Source of the DNA: Marchantia polymorpha subsp. ruderalis
Taxonomy: Eukaryota; Streptophyta; Marchantiopsida; Marchantiales; Marchantiaceae
Direction of reading: 5' to 3'
Length of the DNA stretch: 64,000 nt
Assembly (NCBI GenBank): GCA_037833965.1
Contig: AP031355.1
Span: 4,923,501-4,987,500 of the forward strand
Shown here: positions 27,876 to 38,623 of the stretch, piece by piece
Layout of the letters: each line of letters begins with the position of its first letter
Position numbering within the stretch: position 1 is the first letter of the stretch
Notes under the pieces: generated by a model
What the model was told of the DNA's origin: nothing
The model's database searches: none
Seen by the model: only the letters and a program-made list of their open reading frames with translations
Translations under genes and position numbers: made by a program

Positions 27876-30617
27876 TTACACGTGGTATTTCTTCAGACGC
27901 CATCCGTTCACGCGGGTGCCTAACCATTCTCCCGTCAGTTCTGCGAGTTGGATGGATCCATTTGGGAAAACTTCTATCACCTTGTAAGGTCCCATCCACC
28001 TCAAGTGGAGCTTGCCTGGAAATCTAGCATGTCTGCTATCGTATAGCAGAGCCAAGTCGCCCTTCTCCAGCAGTACTGGTTTGAGCCTTCGATCGTACTT
28101 CTCCTTCCGCCTGAGTTGTAATTGCTTTGTTCGATCTTCGGCCTCTTGACGTCTTTCCTCCAGTGCCATTACCTCTTGCAGTCGATATGCCTGACTTTCT
28201 TCCGCGTCCAGCCTTCTCTGATCTAAGGTCCTCTTGGTAGGTATCTCGAATTCGATGGGTAAGATCGGATGCTGCCCATAAACTAGGAAGTAAGGTGTTT
28301 GCCTGGTGGTGACTTTTTCTGCCGTTCTATATGCCCATAAGGCGGCCGGTAGCTTGGTGTCCCAGTCATGAGCATGGTTTACAGTCACCTTGAGGAGTAT
28401 CTTACAGAGTAATCCATTGGACTTCTCTGTCAGACCATTTGCCTTGGGGTTGTATGGAGTAGTCTTCCGATGCTTAATCTGGAAGTGCCGCGTCAAACTT
28501 TCTATCACCTGATTCAGAAAGTGCGTTCCTCTGTCACTGACTATTTCTAGGGGGCACCCGTAGCGTGTTATGATGGATTCGAATAGGAACCGTGCTACTG
28601 CGGCTGCGTCGTCGTGCCTTGTGGCTTCTGCCTCCACCATCTTGGTCGCATAGTCTGTTGCTACCAATATGTAGCGCCTGCGCGTGCCTTTAGTGACAGG
28701 TTGTATTGGTCCCACGAAGTCGATCCCCCATTTTTCAAATGGTGCCAATGGCATGATTGGTGTAAGAGGCCATCTCGTGGTCGGAGTCGGCCTTCCCGTC
28801 CTCTGGCAGCTGTCGCATTTGCGAACGTAGTCGTGTACATCTTTGAACATCGTCGGCCACCAGTATCCTGCATTCACAATTTTGGTCACTGTATTTCTGG
28901 TGGCGTAGTGACCACCAGCGTCTTCTGTGTGCATGGCTTTTACAACTCGCGGGACTTCAGACTCCTCTAGACATCTGCACAGCCTGTCGTCTGCCATTTT
29001 CTTGAACAAGACCCCCTGTTGAAGCTGGTAAGGTCCCGCTTTATGAACGAAGACTGTGCGCTGCTCCACATCCAATCCTTCCGGACATTGGAGTGTGAGC
29101 AGAAACCTGTATAAGTCCGCGTACCTGGACTCATGGCTGGCGGACAACTGAAAAAGTTGTTCGTCGGGAAAATCATCCACTACTTCCTCCTCTATGGGTT
29201 CGGTCCATAGTCGGGAGAGGTAGTCCGCGTTCTCATGGTGAACGCCTTTCCGTGTCTGTACAGTGTAGGTGAATTCCTGCAGCAGTAGTACCCACCTGGC
29301 AATTCGTCCGGACAGATCCGCCTTCTTCACCAGGTGCTGTAAGGCGTAATGATCTACATGAAACACGAACTCATAGCAGATCAAATAATGTCGGAACTTC
29401 TTACATGAGTACACCATTCCCAACGCCTCCCTCTCAGTTGTCGTGTATTTCTTCTCTGCTGCTGACAACTGACGACTCGCGAAGTAAATCGGGTAGTCTT
29501 TCTTGTTGTCGTCCTTCTGACTGAGAACCACTCCGATTGCAAACGCCGACGTGTCTACATAGACATGGAAAGGTCTGTTCCAATCCGGACTTCTCAGAAC
29601 CGGAGCAGTCGTCAGTTTGGCTTTGAGCGTTTCAAAGGCCAGCTGTTGCTCCTTGCCCCACACATAGGGTTCATCCTTCTTAAGCAGCTTCGTCAGATCG
29701 GCTGCCAAGATGGCATACATATTTATGAACCTTCTGTAATAACCTACATGGCCAAGGAAGGCCCTCAACTCACGCAGATTCGTTGGCGGCTGCAGTTCGA
29801 GAATAATCTTCACCTTCTCTACATCCACTGCAATGCCATCGGACGAAACTCGGTGCCCTAGCAGGATTCCGCTGGTCATGAAGAAGAAACATTTCTCAGG
29901 GTGTAAGGACAAGCTGCTTTCCCTACATCTGTCGAACGTTTGCCGAAGATGGTTAAGGTGCTCCGACCTCTTACCGAAGACACAAAAGTCGTCGATGAAA
30001 ATTTCTAGGAACTTCCTCAGGTGCTCTTGGAAAATGTTTGTCATCATCCGCTGGAACGTCGCTGGCGCGTTGCACAGACCGAACGGCATCTTGTGATAAG
30101 CATAGGTTCCCCAGTCGGTCGTGAAGGTTGTTTTGTCCTTGTCCTGTTCCCTGATGGACACCTGGTTGTAGCCGGAGAATCCGTCTAGGAAACTGTAGCA
30201 TTCATGCCCTGCTACATGGTCTAAAATAGAGTCCGTGAAAGGAAGAGGGTGATGGTCCTTCCTCGTTGCTGCGTTCAGCTTTCGGAAGTCCTGGCACACC
30301 CGGATCTTACCCGTCAGTTTCTTGGGCACGATCACGATAGGCGACACCCACTCGCTACTGAGTACCGGGTAGATGATTCCTGCGCTCAGGTACTTATCGA
30401 TTTCGTCCTTCACCAATAATGAATATTTTGGGTTGAGCCTGTATTGGCGTTGGCGAACCGGAACTGCCTCGTCCAACAAGTCGATCCTGTGCTCTCCATA
30501 CCTTGCAGGTATGCCTTTCATGTCTTCAATCTTCCATGCGAAGACATCCTCATACTGGCGAAGAAACGCCTGTACCCTGTTCAACTCTTCTCCTTGTACC
30601 TGGCTTGACACCTTCAA
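27876..30617 (-). CDS. RT-RNase H-integrase ORF, array unit 2
   Basis: 913 codons, identical in translation to 17245-19986, exactly 10,631 bp away. Same RT, RNase H and integrase motifs. It looks whole. Preceded by the polypurine tract at 27839-27853 on its 3' side and the amber read-through context at 30711-30719 on its 5' side. Confidence 0.92.
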   Translation of the reverse strand: MKVSSQVQGEELNRVQAFLRQYEDVFAWKIEDMKGIPARYGEHRIDLLDEAVPVRQRQYRLNPKYSLLVKDEIDKYLSAGIIYPVLSSEWVSPIVIVPKKLTGKIRVCQDFRKLNAATRKDHHPLPFTDSILDHVAGHECYSFLDGFSGYNQVSIREQDKDKTTFTTDWGTYAYHKMPFGLCNAPATFQRMMTNIFQEHLRKFLEIFIDDFCVFGKRSEHLNHLRQTFDRCRESSLSLHPEKCFFFMTSGILLGHRVSSDGIAVDVEKVKIILELQPPTNLRELRAFLGHVGYYRRFINMYAILAADLTKLLKKDEPYVWGKEQQLAFETLKAKLTTAPVLRSPDWNRPFHVYVDTSAFAIGVVLSQKDDNKKDYPIYFASRQLSAAEKKYTTTEREALGMVYSCKKFRHYLICYEFVFHVDHYALQHLVKKADLSGRIARWVLLLQEFTYTVQTRKGVHHENADYLSRLWTEPIEEEVVDDFPDEQLFQLSASHESRYADLYRFLLTLQCPEGLDVEQRTVFVHKAGPYQLQQGVLFKKMADDRLCRCLEESEVPRVVKAMHTEDAGGHYATRNTVTKIVNAGYWWPTMFKDVHDYVRKCDSCQRTGRPTPTTRWPLTPIMPLAPFEKWGIDFVGPIQPVTKGTRRRYILVATDYATKMVEAEATRHDDAAAVARFLFESIITRYGCPLEIVSDRGTHFLNQVIESLTRHFQIKHRKTTPYNPKANGLTEKSNGLLCKILLKVTVNHAHDWDTKLPAALWAYRTAEKVTTRQTPYFLVYGQHPILPIEFEIPTKRTLDQRRLDAEESQAYRLQEVMALEERRQEAEDRTKQLQLRRKEKYDRRLKPVLLEKGDLALLYDSRHARFPGKLHLRWMGPYKVIEVFPNGSIQLAELTGEWLGTRVNGWRLKKYHV

Positions 30618-30716
30618 GCCTTTACCTGGACTGAGCTGCAGTTCGCAGCAATCACTCGGGTCAACAATCCCCTCTGTGTGACTGATCTCGCTTCTGCCCA
30701 GTCCGGCTGCTAGTTG

Positions 30717-33533
30717 CTATTCCTCATCCGGATACACCTCGTCTCCTTCCTCCTCAATGGAGCAGCAAGTGACGTAGCCCACAAAGTCTTCCGACGTTTC
30801 GGTCTCTGAAGTGCATGATGAGCTGGTCTCCCCTCCGGTTGTGTAACCGGAGGTGGTGGAAGGTGTTTCGCCCTCATGGGGTACCTTGGTCCACGGTACG
30901 GTAATGACAGTCGGAGGGTCCGCAGGGCTACGGAACTGTAATCTCTTCCTACTCCAGTCACACCTTGCTTTGGCGTCGTATAGCCACGGTCTGCCAAGCA
31001 GCACATCATAACCTTTCTTCATCAGAGGTTGCAGTATTATGTAGGACAGTTGAAAGTCCACTCCTCCAATGTTGGTTCTCACATTGCTCAACATTCCTAG
31101 TGGCATTCTGCGTGTTTGATCGGCCAGTCGCAATACTCGGGATGTAGGCTCGAAGGTCTGGAACCCCAAGGAGTTCGCTGTCTCCTCGGTCATGATATTC
31201 ACGCCCGAGCCGGAGTCCACTGGTACCTTCTGTATGACGCAGCCTCCGATCTCTGGAGGTCCCAGGTCTCCTCCTTCCACTCTGTACACAGCCGGAAGTT
31301 TCTCTTTTCGGGGTTTGCGTGGTCGGCGCAACGAAAGCATCAGCATCCTTCTGTACGTCTTATTGTCTTCCAACAACTGGTGGAAGGAAATATTTGCCCT
31401 CTGGCTCCCTATGTCTTCCACTATGTCGTAGGAAGTGTTGGAAGTCACGGCCGGAAGTTTCCCTGTACTCGCGGTCGGAAGGGGTGTAGGGGGCCTAACT
31501 GCCTTCCGGTCGTCGGATGTCATTCCGGCGCCCAGTGCTTCCTTGATGAGGTGACTCACCTCATCTTTGATGTCCGGAAGGTAATCTCGAGTCCGGAACT
31601 CTTCTGAATACCTGTCCGCCTTTTCTGAGTTCTGCTCCGGCTGGGTGTTTCTCATAGCCGGAGGTGTACTTGGCGTTCTCCTTTGGCCTCCTCTAACTTC
31701 TTTAGACTTCCTCCTCTCTTCCCTACGCTCGAGGCGGCGAGTGTCCTCATGGCCTTCTCCTCTCCTCTTCGAACTTCGGGTTTCTACCCGGCCGCACATT
31801 ACTTCTTCCTCTGGCCATACTTCGTCTCCTTCAGCTGGGTCCAGACTCAGTTCTACCTGGTTGACTTGCACTTCTTCCTTGCCAGGTGTTGATACGAAAC
31901 GCACGGCTGGCCTAGGGAGTTGTGGCTGGTCACATTCGGCTGCTGTATGTCCAGACTTCTTGCAATTGCTGCACAATGGTGCATACCCCATTGGCTTCCT
32001 CGGGTGGGGACAACTTGGCGCGTAATGCCCCATGTCTCCGCAGTTGTAGCAACCATCGAATTGTGGTCGAGGTCGGTTGTGATTGCCTGGAGGTGCCATG
32101 CGTCTTGGTGGGAGTGTACCCGCCATTTCCCTCGGAACAAAGCGCGGTATATGCACCGGTGGGTTCGGAGTTGTAGCTGGAGCTGTCTGTACCGAGTAGG
32201 CGGTGTCCTCAACCTGCTCAGCATAATACATAGGCGGCTCAGCATAATACATGGGGTTCTCCCACTGTGGTGCCCATTCGACCGCATTCACTGGGTAAGA
32301 TGGCCTCGCGGACATGCACTCCGTGTTGGCATGTCCCACCTGTCCGCACGTAGTACACCAGAGATTCGCTCGTTGTCTCGCAGGTGATTTACGTCGGTCT
32401 TGGCCTCCCACTACATGAACTTTCAGGTCCGCAAAATTCTTCACCAGGTTGTCTACCTTGGCTGCGATGTCCCCTTGAGTCTTCACTGGGATTCCCTTAC
32501 CTCGATCCTTCTTCTTGGTCGCACTGCGTTTCTTCTTTCGTCTTTCTTCTTCTGAAGATGACGAGTCCTCTTCCTCTTCCGAGGAAGAACTTGATTCGGA
32601 GGAGCTTGATTCTTCTGTCGAGGAAGGCGAGTTCCTTCTCTTCCGACGTCCGCCTTGCGACTTCTTCTTCGTCGACCGTCGGTCGCGTCTTCGAGTGTCA
32701 AGGGTTGACGTCTCAAAGGTCTCCGCGGAAGCTATCACATCTTGGATTGTGTCAGTCTTGCCTCTCCTACAGAAGGTCTCCATTTCTCTTGAGAGCCCTG
32801 TCACATACCAATCCACTGCCTGTTGTACCGAATACGGTTCTCCCGGGCCTGTCTTCGGAATTCGATCTAGGAGGTCTTGGAATCTCTCAGTGTAGTCTCG
32901 AAGATTCTCCTTCCGCTCGCGTCGAAGATTTCGAAGCCGGGTCAGAACTCGACTGTCATATCCGAGTTCGCGGAACCGCCTCAGAAATTTTTCCTTGAGC
33001 TGAGCCCAGGTCCGGATGCCAGTGGGGTCGGTGCTCTCATGGTTGTACCAGCTACGCGCTCGTCTGCGTAGCAGGCTAGGAAAGATTCGTAGTCTGTCTT
33101 CATCACTGGTCTCACGATTGGCGATGGAGACAGACTCGAAGAGCTTTATGTATGAATCTGCATCATCGTCGTCGCCCGTTCCCGTGTATCTTGGATACGA
33201 ATGTTTGGTGGTAGGTTGGGAAAACACCTGGCGGAGATTGGCTTGATGTTCTGCCATCGGTGGTCCTGTCGACGGACTGATCCTAGGTTGGCCAAACTCA
33301 GGAAGAGTTCCTGTCGGAGGGATGTCCAATAGAACTGTTAGCTCAATGCTCTCGGTAGGTGAACTGGAACGCCTTTGTCTTCCAGTAGTCGGTGATGGCG
33401 ATCTTCCTGCAGAGTCTTCACCGGGGGTCTTCTTTTTAGTTCGCCGTTTTGTTTCCACGGCTTTTTCTGAATCTCGACGGAGTTTCCGTGTGGCTCTCGC
33501 ACTCAGGTTTCCCACACTATCGCTCGTCGACAT
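30717..33533 (-). CDS. Gag-protease ORF, array unit 2
   Basis: 938 codons, identical in translation to 20086-22902: capsid-type gag, Ser/Glu/Lys-rich stretch, three CCHC knuckles, aspartic protease, then an amber codon in the TMV-like context. It looks whole. The primer-binding site is at 33577-33594. Confidence 0.92.
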   Translation of the reverse strand: MSTSDSVGNLSARATRKLRRDSEKAVETKRRTKKKTPGEDSAGRSPSPTTGRQRRSSSPTESIELTVLLDIPPTGTLPEFGQPRISPSTGPPMAEHQANLRQVFSQPTTKHSYPRYTGTGDDDDADSYIKLFESVSIANRETSDEDRLRIFPSLLRRRARSWYNHESTDPTGIRTWAQLKEKFLRRFRELGYDSRVLTRLRNLRRERKENLRDYTERFQDLLDRIPKTGPGEPYSVQQAVDWYVTGLSREMETFCRRGKTDTIQDVIASAETFETSTLDTRRRDRRSTKKKSQGGRRKRRNSPSSTEESSSSESSSSSEEEEDSSSSEEERRKKKRSATKKKDRGKGIPVKTQGDIAAKVDNLVKNFADLKVHVVGGQDRRKSPARQRANLWCTTCGQVGHANTECMSARPSYPVNAVEWAPQWENPMYYAEPPMYYAEQVEDTAYSVQTAPATTPNPPVHIPRFVPREMAGTLPPRRMAPPGNHNRPRPQFDGCYNCGDMGHYAPSCPHPRKPMGYAPLCSNCKKSGHTAAECDQPQLPRPAVRFVSTPGKEEVQVNQVELSLDPAEGDEVWPEEEVMCGRVETRSSKRRGEGHEDTRRLERREERRKSKEVRGGQRRTPSTPPAMRNTQPEQNSEKADRYSEEFRTRDYLPDIKDEVSHLIKEALGAGMTSDDRKAVRPPTPLPTASTGKLPAVTSNTSYDIVEDIGSQRANISFHQLLEDNKTYRRMLMLSLRRPRKPRKEKLPAVYRVEGGDLGPPEIGGCVIQKVPVDSGSGVNIMTEETANSLGFQTFEPTSRVLRLADQTRRMPLGMLSNVRTNIGGVDFQLSYIILQPLMKKGYDVLLGRPWLYDAKARCDWSRKRLQFRSPADPPTVITVPWTKVPHEGETPSTTSGYTTGGETSSSCTSETETSEDFVGYVTCCSIEEEGDEVYPDEE

Positions 33534-33616
33534 TCACCGAGCATTGCTGCTCAAGGTTTCTGGTGTTGACGCACTGTCCCCGGCAGCGGCGCCAAAAAGA
33601 AGTTGTCGGCTCCTTA

Positions 33617-36600
33617 TGTAATAACCCACCAAAGGCTAAAACTGCAGTATGGTGGTAAAAAGATCGAACCCACAGGGACAGAGGCAACACACAGAGTAAA
33701 AGTGTCACATTTAACAGACTTTTGGTAGAGTTTGAATTCTAGGCGACTGTCACTCCCAGAAATACTGCAGTGCTCGACTCGGAGGCTCGACTCGGAGGAG
33801 GATCTCAACTCGGAGGATGCTCGGAGGATGCACGGTACAGCTTGGTCACTCAACACACACACACACACACCTGAAACTGGCAAAAAGCACAACTCGGAGG
33901 TCGGTCAGGACCTCCGCTTCGGATTTCAGGAGGAAAGTGTCTCGTAAGTTCACTCAGAGGTTCTGCAGGAAGTGCCTCCCACTCCGGCTTTTACTGCCCT
34001 TCCGCCAGGAACTAGCGGGGGTACCCGGACTGGACTTCTCACTTCGGAACGAAGCCTCTACGTACGCCGTGGACGTCACCCTCGACTATCACACAAAACG
34101 CAGGGAGTGCAGACCCGACTGAGAACTTACTGAAAACACGATCCAGTAACACACACACAACCTGAATTACAAACCAAGGTTTACACGAAGTAATGAAACT
34201 TCACATTGGCATTCAGGGGAAACTTCCCGTAGGAGTACAATCAGGATATGTCACTCGAAGGAGTAAGGGGGAACTGTTCAAGTATCTAACTCGCAGCCGG
34301 CTCTGAGTATCAGAAATCACCCGCAGGTGCAGATCCGCACTACTCAAGTCTCTAACCGGGTGCTAGCTCTGAACATTCAGCCGAAGGCCTTCAACTACAA
34401 CATACGGTAACTTCGCTATGCTGCAGCTTCTCTACGTGGTGCCAGGACCAAAATGCACAAACACGCCAAGAAAGTGAGTTCCTGATCTGCACTTCCGAAA
34501 CTGGAAGAGTCCCAAGGCAAAACGCCTTGATCTACTTTATACTCTCAAAAGATCCTAACTAGCACTACGCTATCCTATCTACCACTCGCAGCATCTGCGC
34601 GAAACCAAACTACTCTACTGCACTCAGCAGATCCGGTGCTGCGCCTCCTGCGCGCCGGACTGCTCCGCTTACTGTCTCTACCTTGCCAGTCTTCCGACCG
34701 GCTGCGTAACCCCAGGCGTCGGAGCGCTGTGGTGACTTCCGACTGCAAGTGCGCCATAGTGTCGCGCGCACCCGACAAGAAGGTTTCTAATTTTCTTGCC
34801 ACTCGCCGCCGACTCCGACTGTCACCTTCCGTCAATGCCGCCGCCCGAAGCTCGAACTCCCGGAGTGTAACCCTCTCTTGAGCTGCCACCTCCCAATGGG
34901 TGTATCCGTTTAGACAACGAGTCACCCGTGCCGCCAACTCTCCTCGTGCCCTGCAGCTGCTCTCCACCTCTGCCAGCTGCATTTCTAAATCCGCACGTTG
35001 TGCCCTCAAATCCGAGCACTCGGTTTGCAAGTTGCACAACAACTCCTCATCCTCCTTGCGGGCTCTTTGACTTTCCTCTAAGGCGCGCGTCTGGCGCGCA
35101 AGCTCGGCTGCTAGGACTTTGTTCTGTCTCCGCTCCTCCTGCAGTTCCAATTCGATCTTTGCCCGTATTAGTTCGGCCTCCGCCTGACTCTTCGTCGCCG
35201 CATCCTCCTTCTGCTGCTGCAAGGCTTGGTACAGCTTCTGGGTGACCGCCAGGTGTTGTCGGAGGGCGGTGTTCCTTTCCACATATACTTGGCAACTAGA
35301 GGCCCACTTTGCCACCTTGATCCTCGTCCTTCGCCTGATAGTCTCCACATAAGACTGCGGTTTTAAGGCACTTCCGTATTTGGATGTCTTGCGATCCAGA
35401 TATCGCAGGAGTGGAACTATCTGTTCGCACAGCACCCCTGTTGGCGTTTTCTGCACCGAATCCTCTTCTTGCTCTTCCGAGCTCGTCTCATCCTCAGTCT
35501 CGAGGATCTCAGTCGCCACCGAATCCCTTGGCGACTCCCTGGAACTGTGGCGCGCAGCAGCTTCCGCTGCGACTGCTGCTCGACTGCCTGCTAAAATATC
35601 CAGGGCAGTGGGAGATCCCACTGCTTGAGCCCCTGTTCCGGCTCGATCTTCGGTTTGTGAAGGGGTCGACGCCGCAGTGACTTTTGTCACTCTTGCACCG
35701 CCCGCTTCTGCTGCCTGTCCTTCCGGCGCCATCTGCGCGGAAGGTGTCCTTGCTGAAGGTGCGTCCGCCGAAGGCGTCCGCACACTGGTCGTTGGCCCCA
35801 TCCGTCTCGCAGTCGGCGAATCCGGCTGACTCTCTGTTGTCCGACTCGCAGTCGGCCGACCAGCAGTTGTCCGACTGGGAGTCGGATACACCCTACGCGT
35901 CTTGACTCCACTTGGCCTGTTTGCTGGTGGCGTTCTTCCAGAAGTGCCTTCCGCCGAAGACGACCCTCTGAGGATTGTTGGCTCGTCAGCCAAACTCTCT
36001 TCTGCTTCCGGCCTGCTGTCCGGTTCAACGCGCCGTTCAGTTGGCCTTCCTTCCGCTTGTCGACCTTCAGTCATCCGACTCGCAGTCGGCCGGCTGTCAG
36101 TCCGTCCATCTCCTCCCGAAGGCCGTGGTGCCTTCTGTGCAGAGGTTTCTGCCGTCTTCCCTAGGACCTGAGCAATTATCTCTTCCTGTGTGAGATTCCG
36201 CCGGGTCGGAGTTCGCCTGGTCTCCTCAGTAACAGTTGGCATTCTGCGTGCCCTCTGTTTTGGTCGACTATGAGGCTCGGGGGTGGGCCGACCACGAGTC
36301 GGCGCAGCTGGTACTTCCGGCTGCGTGTCCTCAGGTCTCTCATCCCACTTCCGCTTGCGCGGAATGCGCTCACTTCGACGTTCTTCTGCTGCTCTGGCTG
36401 GAGCCGGAGCCGGAGGCGTACTGGCAAGTTCCTCGTCCGGATCCGTGTCTACTTCGGCCTCCCTCGAATATCTACCTGGATAAGACCGGCTCAGCTGCGG
36501 AAACCGAGTTTTCTCAGCATTCGTCAAACATCCCATCGTCCGGTAAAACACGATTAAGTAAGGCGATAGATGATTGAGCGTTCCTCCCCTCTCTTCTTGC

Positions 36601-38485
36601 GCATGTTGGCGCGTCACCTTCCACAGGAGCCGTGCCCAATGCACCGGAGCTCCTGACAACACTAGCTCCACGAACTCTACCTGCCAACCATGCATGTAAG
36701 CGGTCTTGGTCGGCTGCAATATCTGCAGCAATGCTGTCGCGACATTTCTCCGCAATCGATCCTTGTAATCCCGAGTCCGGAAACCGTTCTTGGGATGTCT
36801 AGCCACCTTGAAGAGCTCATTGTAAGAGACTTCTTCCTCCTGGGACACTTTCACGCTGTCGGCCTCGAAGAGGAGATCCCCTTCCTCGCCGGCACACCTG
36901 CCCAACACCTGCGCCCAATTGCAAATTTCCCATCTCTCTGGGTGTGGGCGAAATCCGCGAGAAGGCTTGTGTCTCTCTTGCAGATACTCGCGCACCATCT
37001 CCGGACACGTCCAATTCCACCCCCAGAGGAGAAAATCGAGCTTCAGCCTCGTCAGCACATCTTGAAATGCGCGTAGACCGATCTGCGGCACCCTGAGTGG
37101 AGACACTCGCAGTTGGGGAACCTTCGACATTGCGTTGCCTGCACACACAAACGTTCTCCCTTTCGCTCACTCTCTCACAATCGCCACTGCGCGTCGGCCA
37201 CTCAAGCACTGACTGCTCACTCTCTCTGCGCTCGTTCAAGATCGCTACTCCCAATTCTTTCAAGGTCCGCCAAGATCCTTGTGCAACTCGTCTCCGCACT
37301 CTCTACTCTCACTGCAGGTCGCTCCGCCCTTGCGCGTAATCTTGGAACTGGAAATCGCAAAGTCAAGAATGAGAGAATGAGACTGGAGCGCAGTCTTTTC
37401 TTCTCCGATTTCAAGAACGTCCAACGTTCTTACTGGTTGCAACGTACGCAGCCGGCTATACGGCTTAACGGTTCGCCCTTTGCATGCGCGAATTCACGTC
37501 TCCGCATTGCGCGCATTCGCATGCTTAAACGTTGAATTCTCCCGCCACCGCCACCTTCCGGACTCGAGTCCGCTGCAGGGTATACGTCGGCCCTGTTGTC
37601 TTTTCCTAACCCGCCCTTCTCCGGAGGCGTGTCGCCGCTGGCGCGTTCATTATCCGTCGGCGCCTTGCTGGAGGCGCACATCCAGCCGGAGCGAATTACG
37701 CCGGCGCGCAGTCGTACCGCCTATTTTGTCCTTTATGCCTCGTCCGTTGCTGCCAGCGCATATCCGTCAGCGCAACTCATGCCAGCGCATCCGGCCGTCA
37801 GCGCCACGTCGGAGGCGTACATCCGACCGGCGCTTTCCTTCCATGAACAGCCGCCAAGGGCGCTTCCGACTCTGAGTTGGTTTCCTCCGGTGAGCGCGCG
37901 ATTCCGCCGAAGGCGCATCGCCGAGGGCGTACGGGAATCCTTTCCGGCTGTGAACCCTAGCGCGAACGGCGCATGTCCGGCTACGAGTTTTCCGACGCTC
38001 ATAACTTCTCCATTCCTGATCCATCTCCGGCGCTCTTGGACTCGTTAGAACGAGCGTCCCGAGCTCTTTCTAATGCAACTTCAACCAACTGGATCTACCG
38101 TGTATCCCGATTGTTATGAAGGTTTTCCCTTTCCGCGCTAGCGGCGCTTCGCCGAAGGCGCACTCATGGTCGGATGCCTTTAGAGGTCCGGGCCCTTCTC
38201 CTGACGTCTTTAGCAAAACCTCCTCCTGAGGTGTCTGCGCCGGAAGCGTAGCTTCCTTATGCGCTAGAGGCGCGTGAGTAGAGACACCTCAAAAAGGAGC
38301 TTTTGCCGAAGGCGCCGAAGACGTTGGCGTTGGTACATCCGACTACGTGATTCTTTGTGCCCTCGTGACGATCTCATCAATCCACTCTATTTAGCGTACC
38401 CTTCTCTAGCTACAAACACTGCTTTGGTACTAGTTTTCTAAAATTGTTTAAATTCTGCAAAAAAAACAAAAAGCGTGTTACCACA
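33617..38485 (-). repeat. Subfamily-1 LTR, copy 3 (outer 5' LTR of the array)
   Basis: 4869 bp, 16 bp longer than copies 1 and 2 because of a short insertion in the gene-free U3 part near 37790, plus at least one base difference in the ORF. It begins TGTGGTAACACGC at 38485 (minus strand) and joins E2 gag directly. TATA box at 34536-34541. Confidence 0.9.
34575..37148 (-). CDS. U3-encoded ORF of subfamily 1, copy 3
   Basis: 857 codons, differing from copies 1 and 2 by one residue that I could see, in the disordered middle (a Gly/Arg difference). It looks whole. Confidence 0.8.
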   Translation of the reverse strand: MCAGNAMSKVPQLRVSPLRVPQIGLRAFQDVLTRLKLDFLLWGWNWTCPEMVREYLQERHKPSRGFRPHPERWEICNWAQVLGRCAGEEGDLLFEADSVKVSQEEEVSYNELFKVARHPKNGFRTRDYKDRLRRNVATALLQILQPTKTAYMHGWQVEFVELVLSGAPVHWARLLWKVTRQHAQEERGGTLNHLSPYLIVFYRTMGCLTNAEKTRFPQLSRSYPGRYSREAEVDTDPDEELASTPPAPAPARAAEERRSERIPRKRKWDERPEDTQPEVPAAPTRGRPTPEPHSRPKQRARRMPTVTEETRRTPTRRNLTQEEIIAQVLGKTAETSAQKAPRPSGGDGRTDSRPTASRMTEGRQAEGRPTERRVEPDSRPEAEESLADEPTILRGSSSAEGTSGRTPPANRPSGVKTRRVYPTPSRTTAGRPTASRTTESQPDSPTARRMGPTTSVRTPSADAPSARTPSAQMAPEGQAAEAGGARVTKVTAASTPSQTEDRAGTGAQAVGSPTALDILAGSRAAVAAEAAARHSSRESPRDSVATEILETEDETSSEEQEEDSVQKTPTGVLCEQIVPLLRYLDRKTSKYGSALKPQSYVETIRRRTRIKVAKWASSCQVYVERNTALRQHLAVTQKLYQALQQQKEDAATKSQAEAELIRAKIELELQEERRQNKVLAAELARQTRALEESQRARKEDEELLCNLQTECSDLRAQRADLEMQLAEVESSCRARGELAARVTRCLNGYTHWEVAAQERVTLREFELRAAALTEGDSRSRRRVARKLETFLSGARDTMAHLQSEVTTALRRLGLRSRSEDWQGRDSKRSSPARRRRSTGSAECSRVVWFRADAASGR

Positions 38486-38623
38486 ACCTGCGGACAGCTC
38501 TAGCACTTAGGTTGCTCCCGCTAGCCCCAGTCGACATTCACCGAGCATGGCTGCTCGTAAAAACCCCGGTGTTGACGCAACTGTCCCCGGCAGCGGCGCC
38601 AAAAAGAAGTTGTCGGCTTCTTA
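38486..38623 (-). mobile_element. E2 gag start, leader and primer-binding site
   Basis: Minus strand. The gag start (ATG at 38537, MSTGASGSNLSAR-like, as in E3) runs to 38486, where the subfamily-1 array is inserted; the gag resumes at 12316. The primer-binding site TGGCGCCGCTGCCGGGGA is at 38584-38601, 22 nt from the LTR end at 38624. The leader is nearly the same as in E3 (48444-48529). Confidence 0.88.

Larger units (their letters stand above)
12355..38485 (-). mobile_element. Subfamily-1 tandem retrotransposon array (LTR-int-LTR-int-LTR)
   Basis: Three LTRs and two internal regions in head-to-tail order, period 10,631 bp (LTR 4853 bp plus internal 5778 bp). The two internal regions encode identical gag-protease and RT-integrase ORFs, and the middle LTR is shared. 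The two outer edges abut the same E2 gag site with a 4-5 bp duplication (ACCT), so one insertion has been expanded, most simply by unequal recombination between LTRs. LTRs 1 and 2 look identical; LTR 3 differs by a 16-bp length difference and at least one base. All ORFs look whole. The near-zero LTR divergence means a very recent insertion, or a recent expansion. An assembly duplication must be excluded. Confidence 0.9.
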
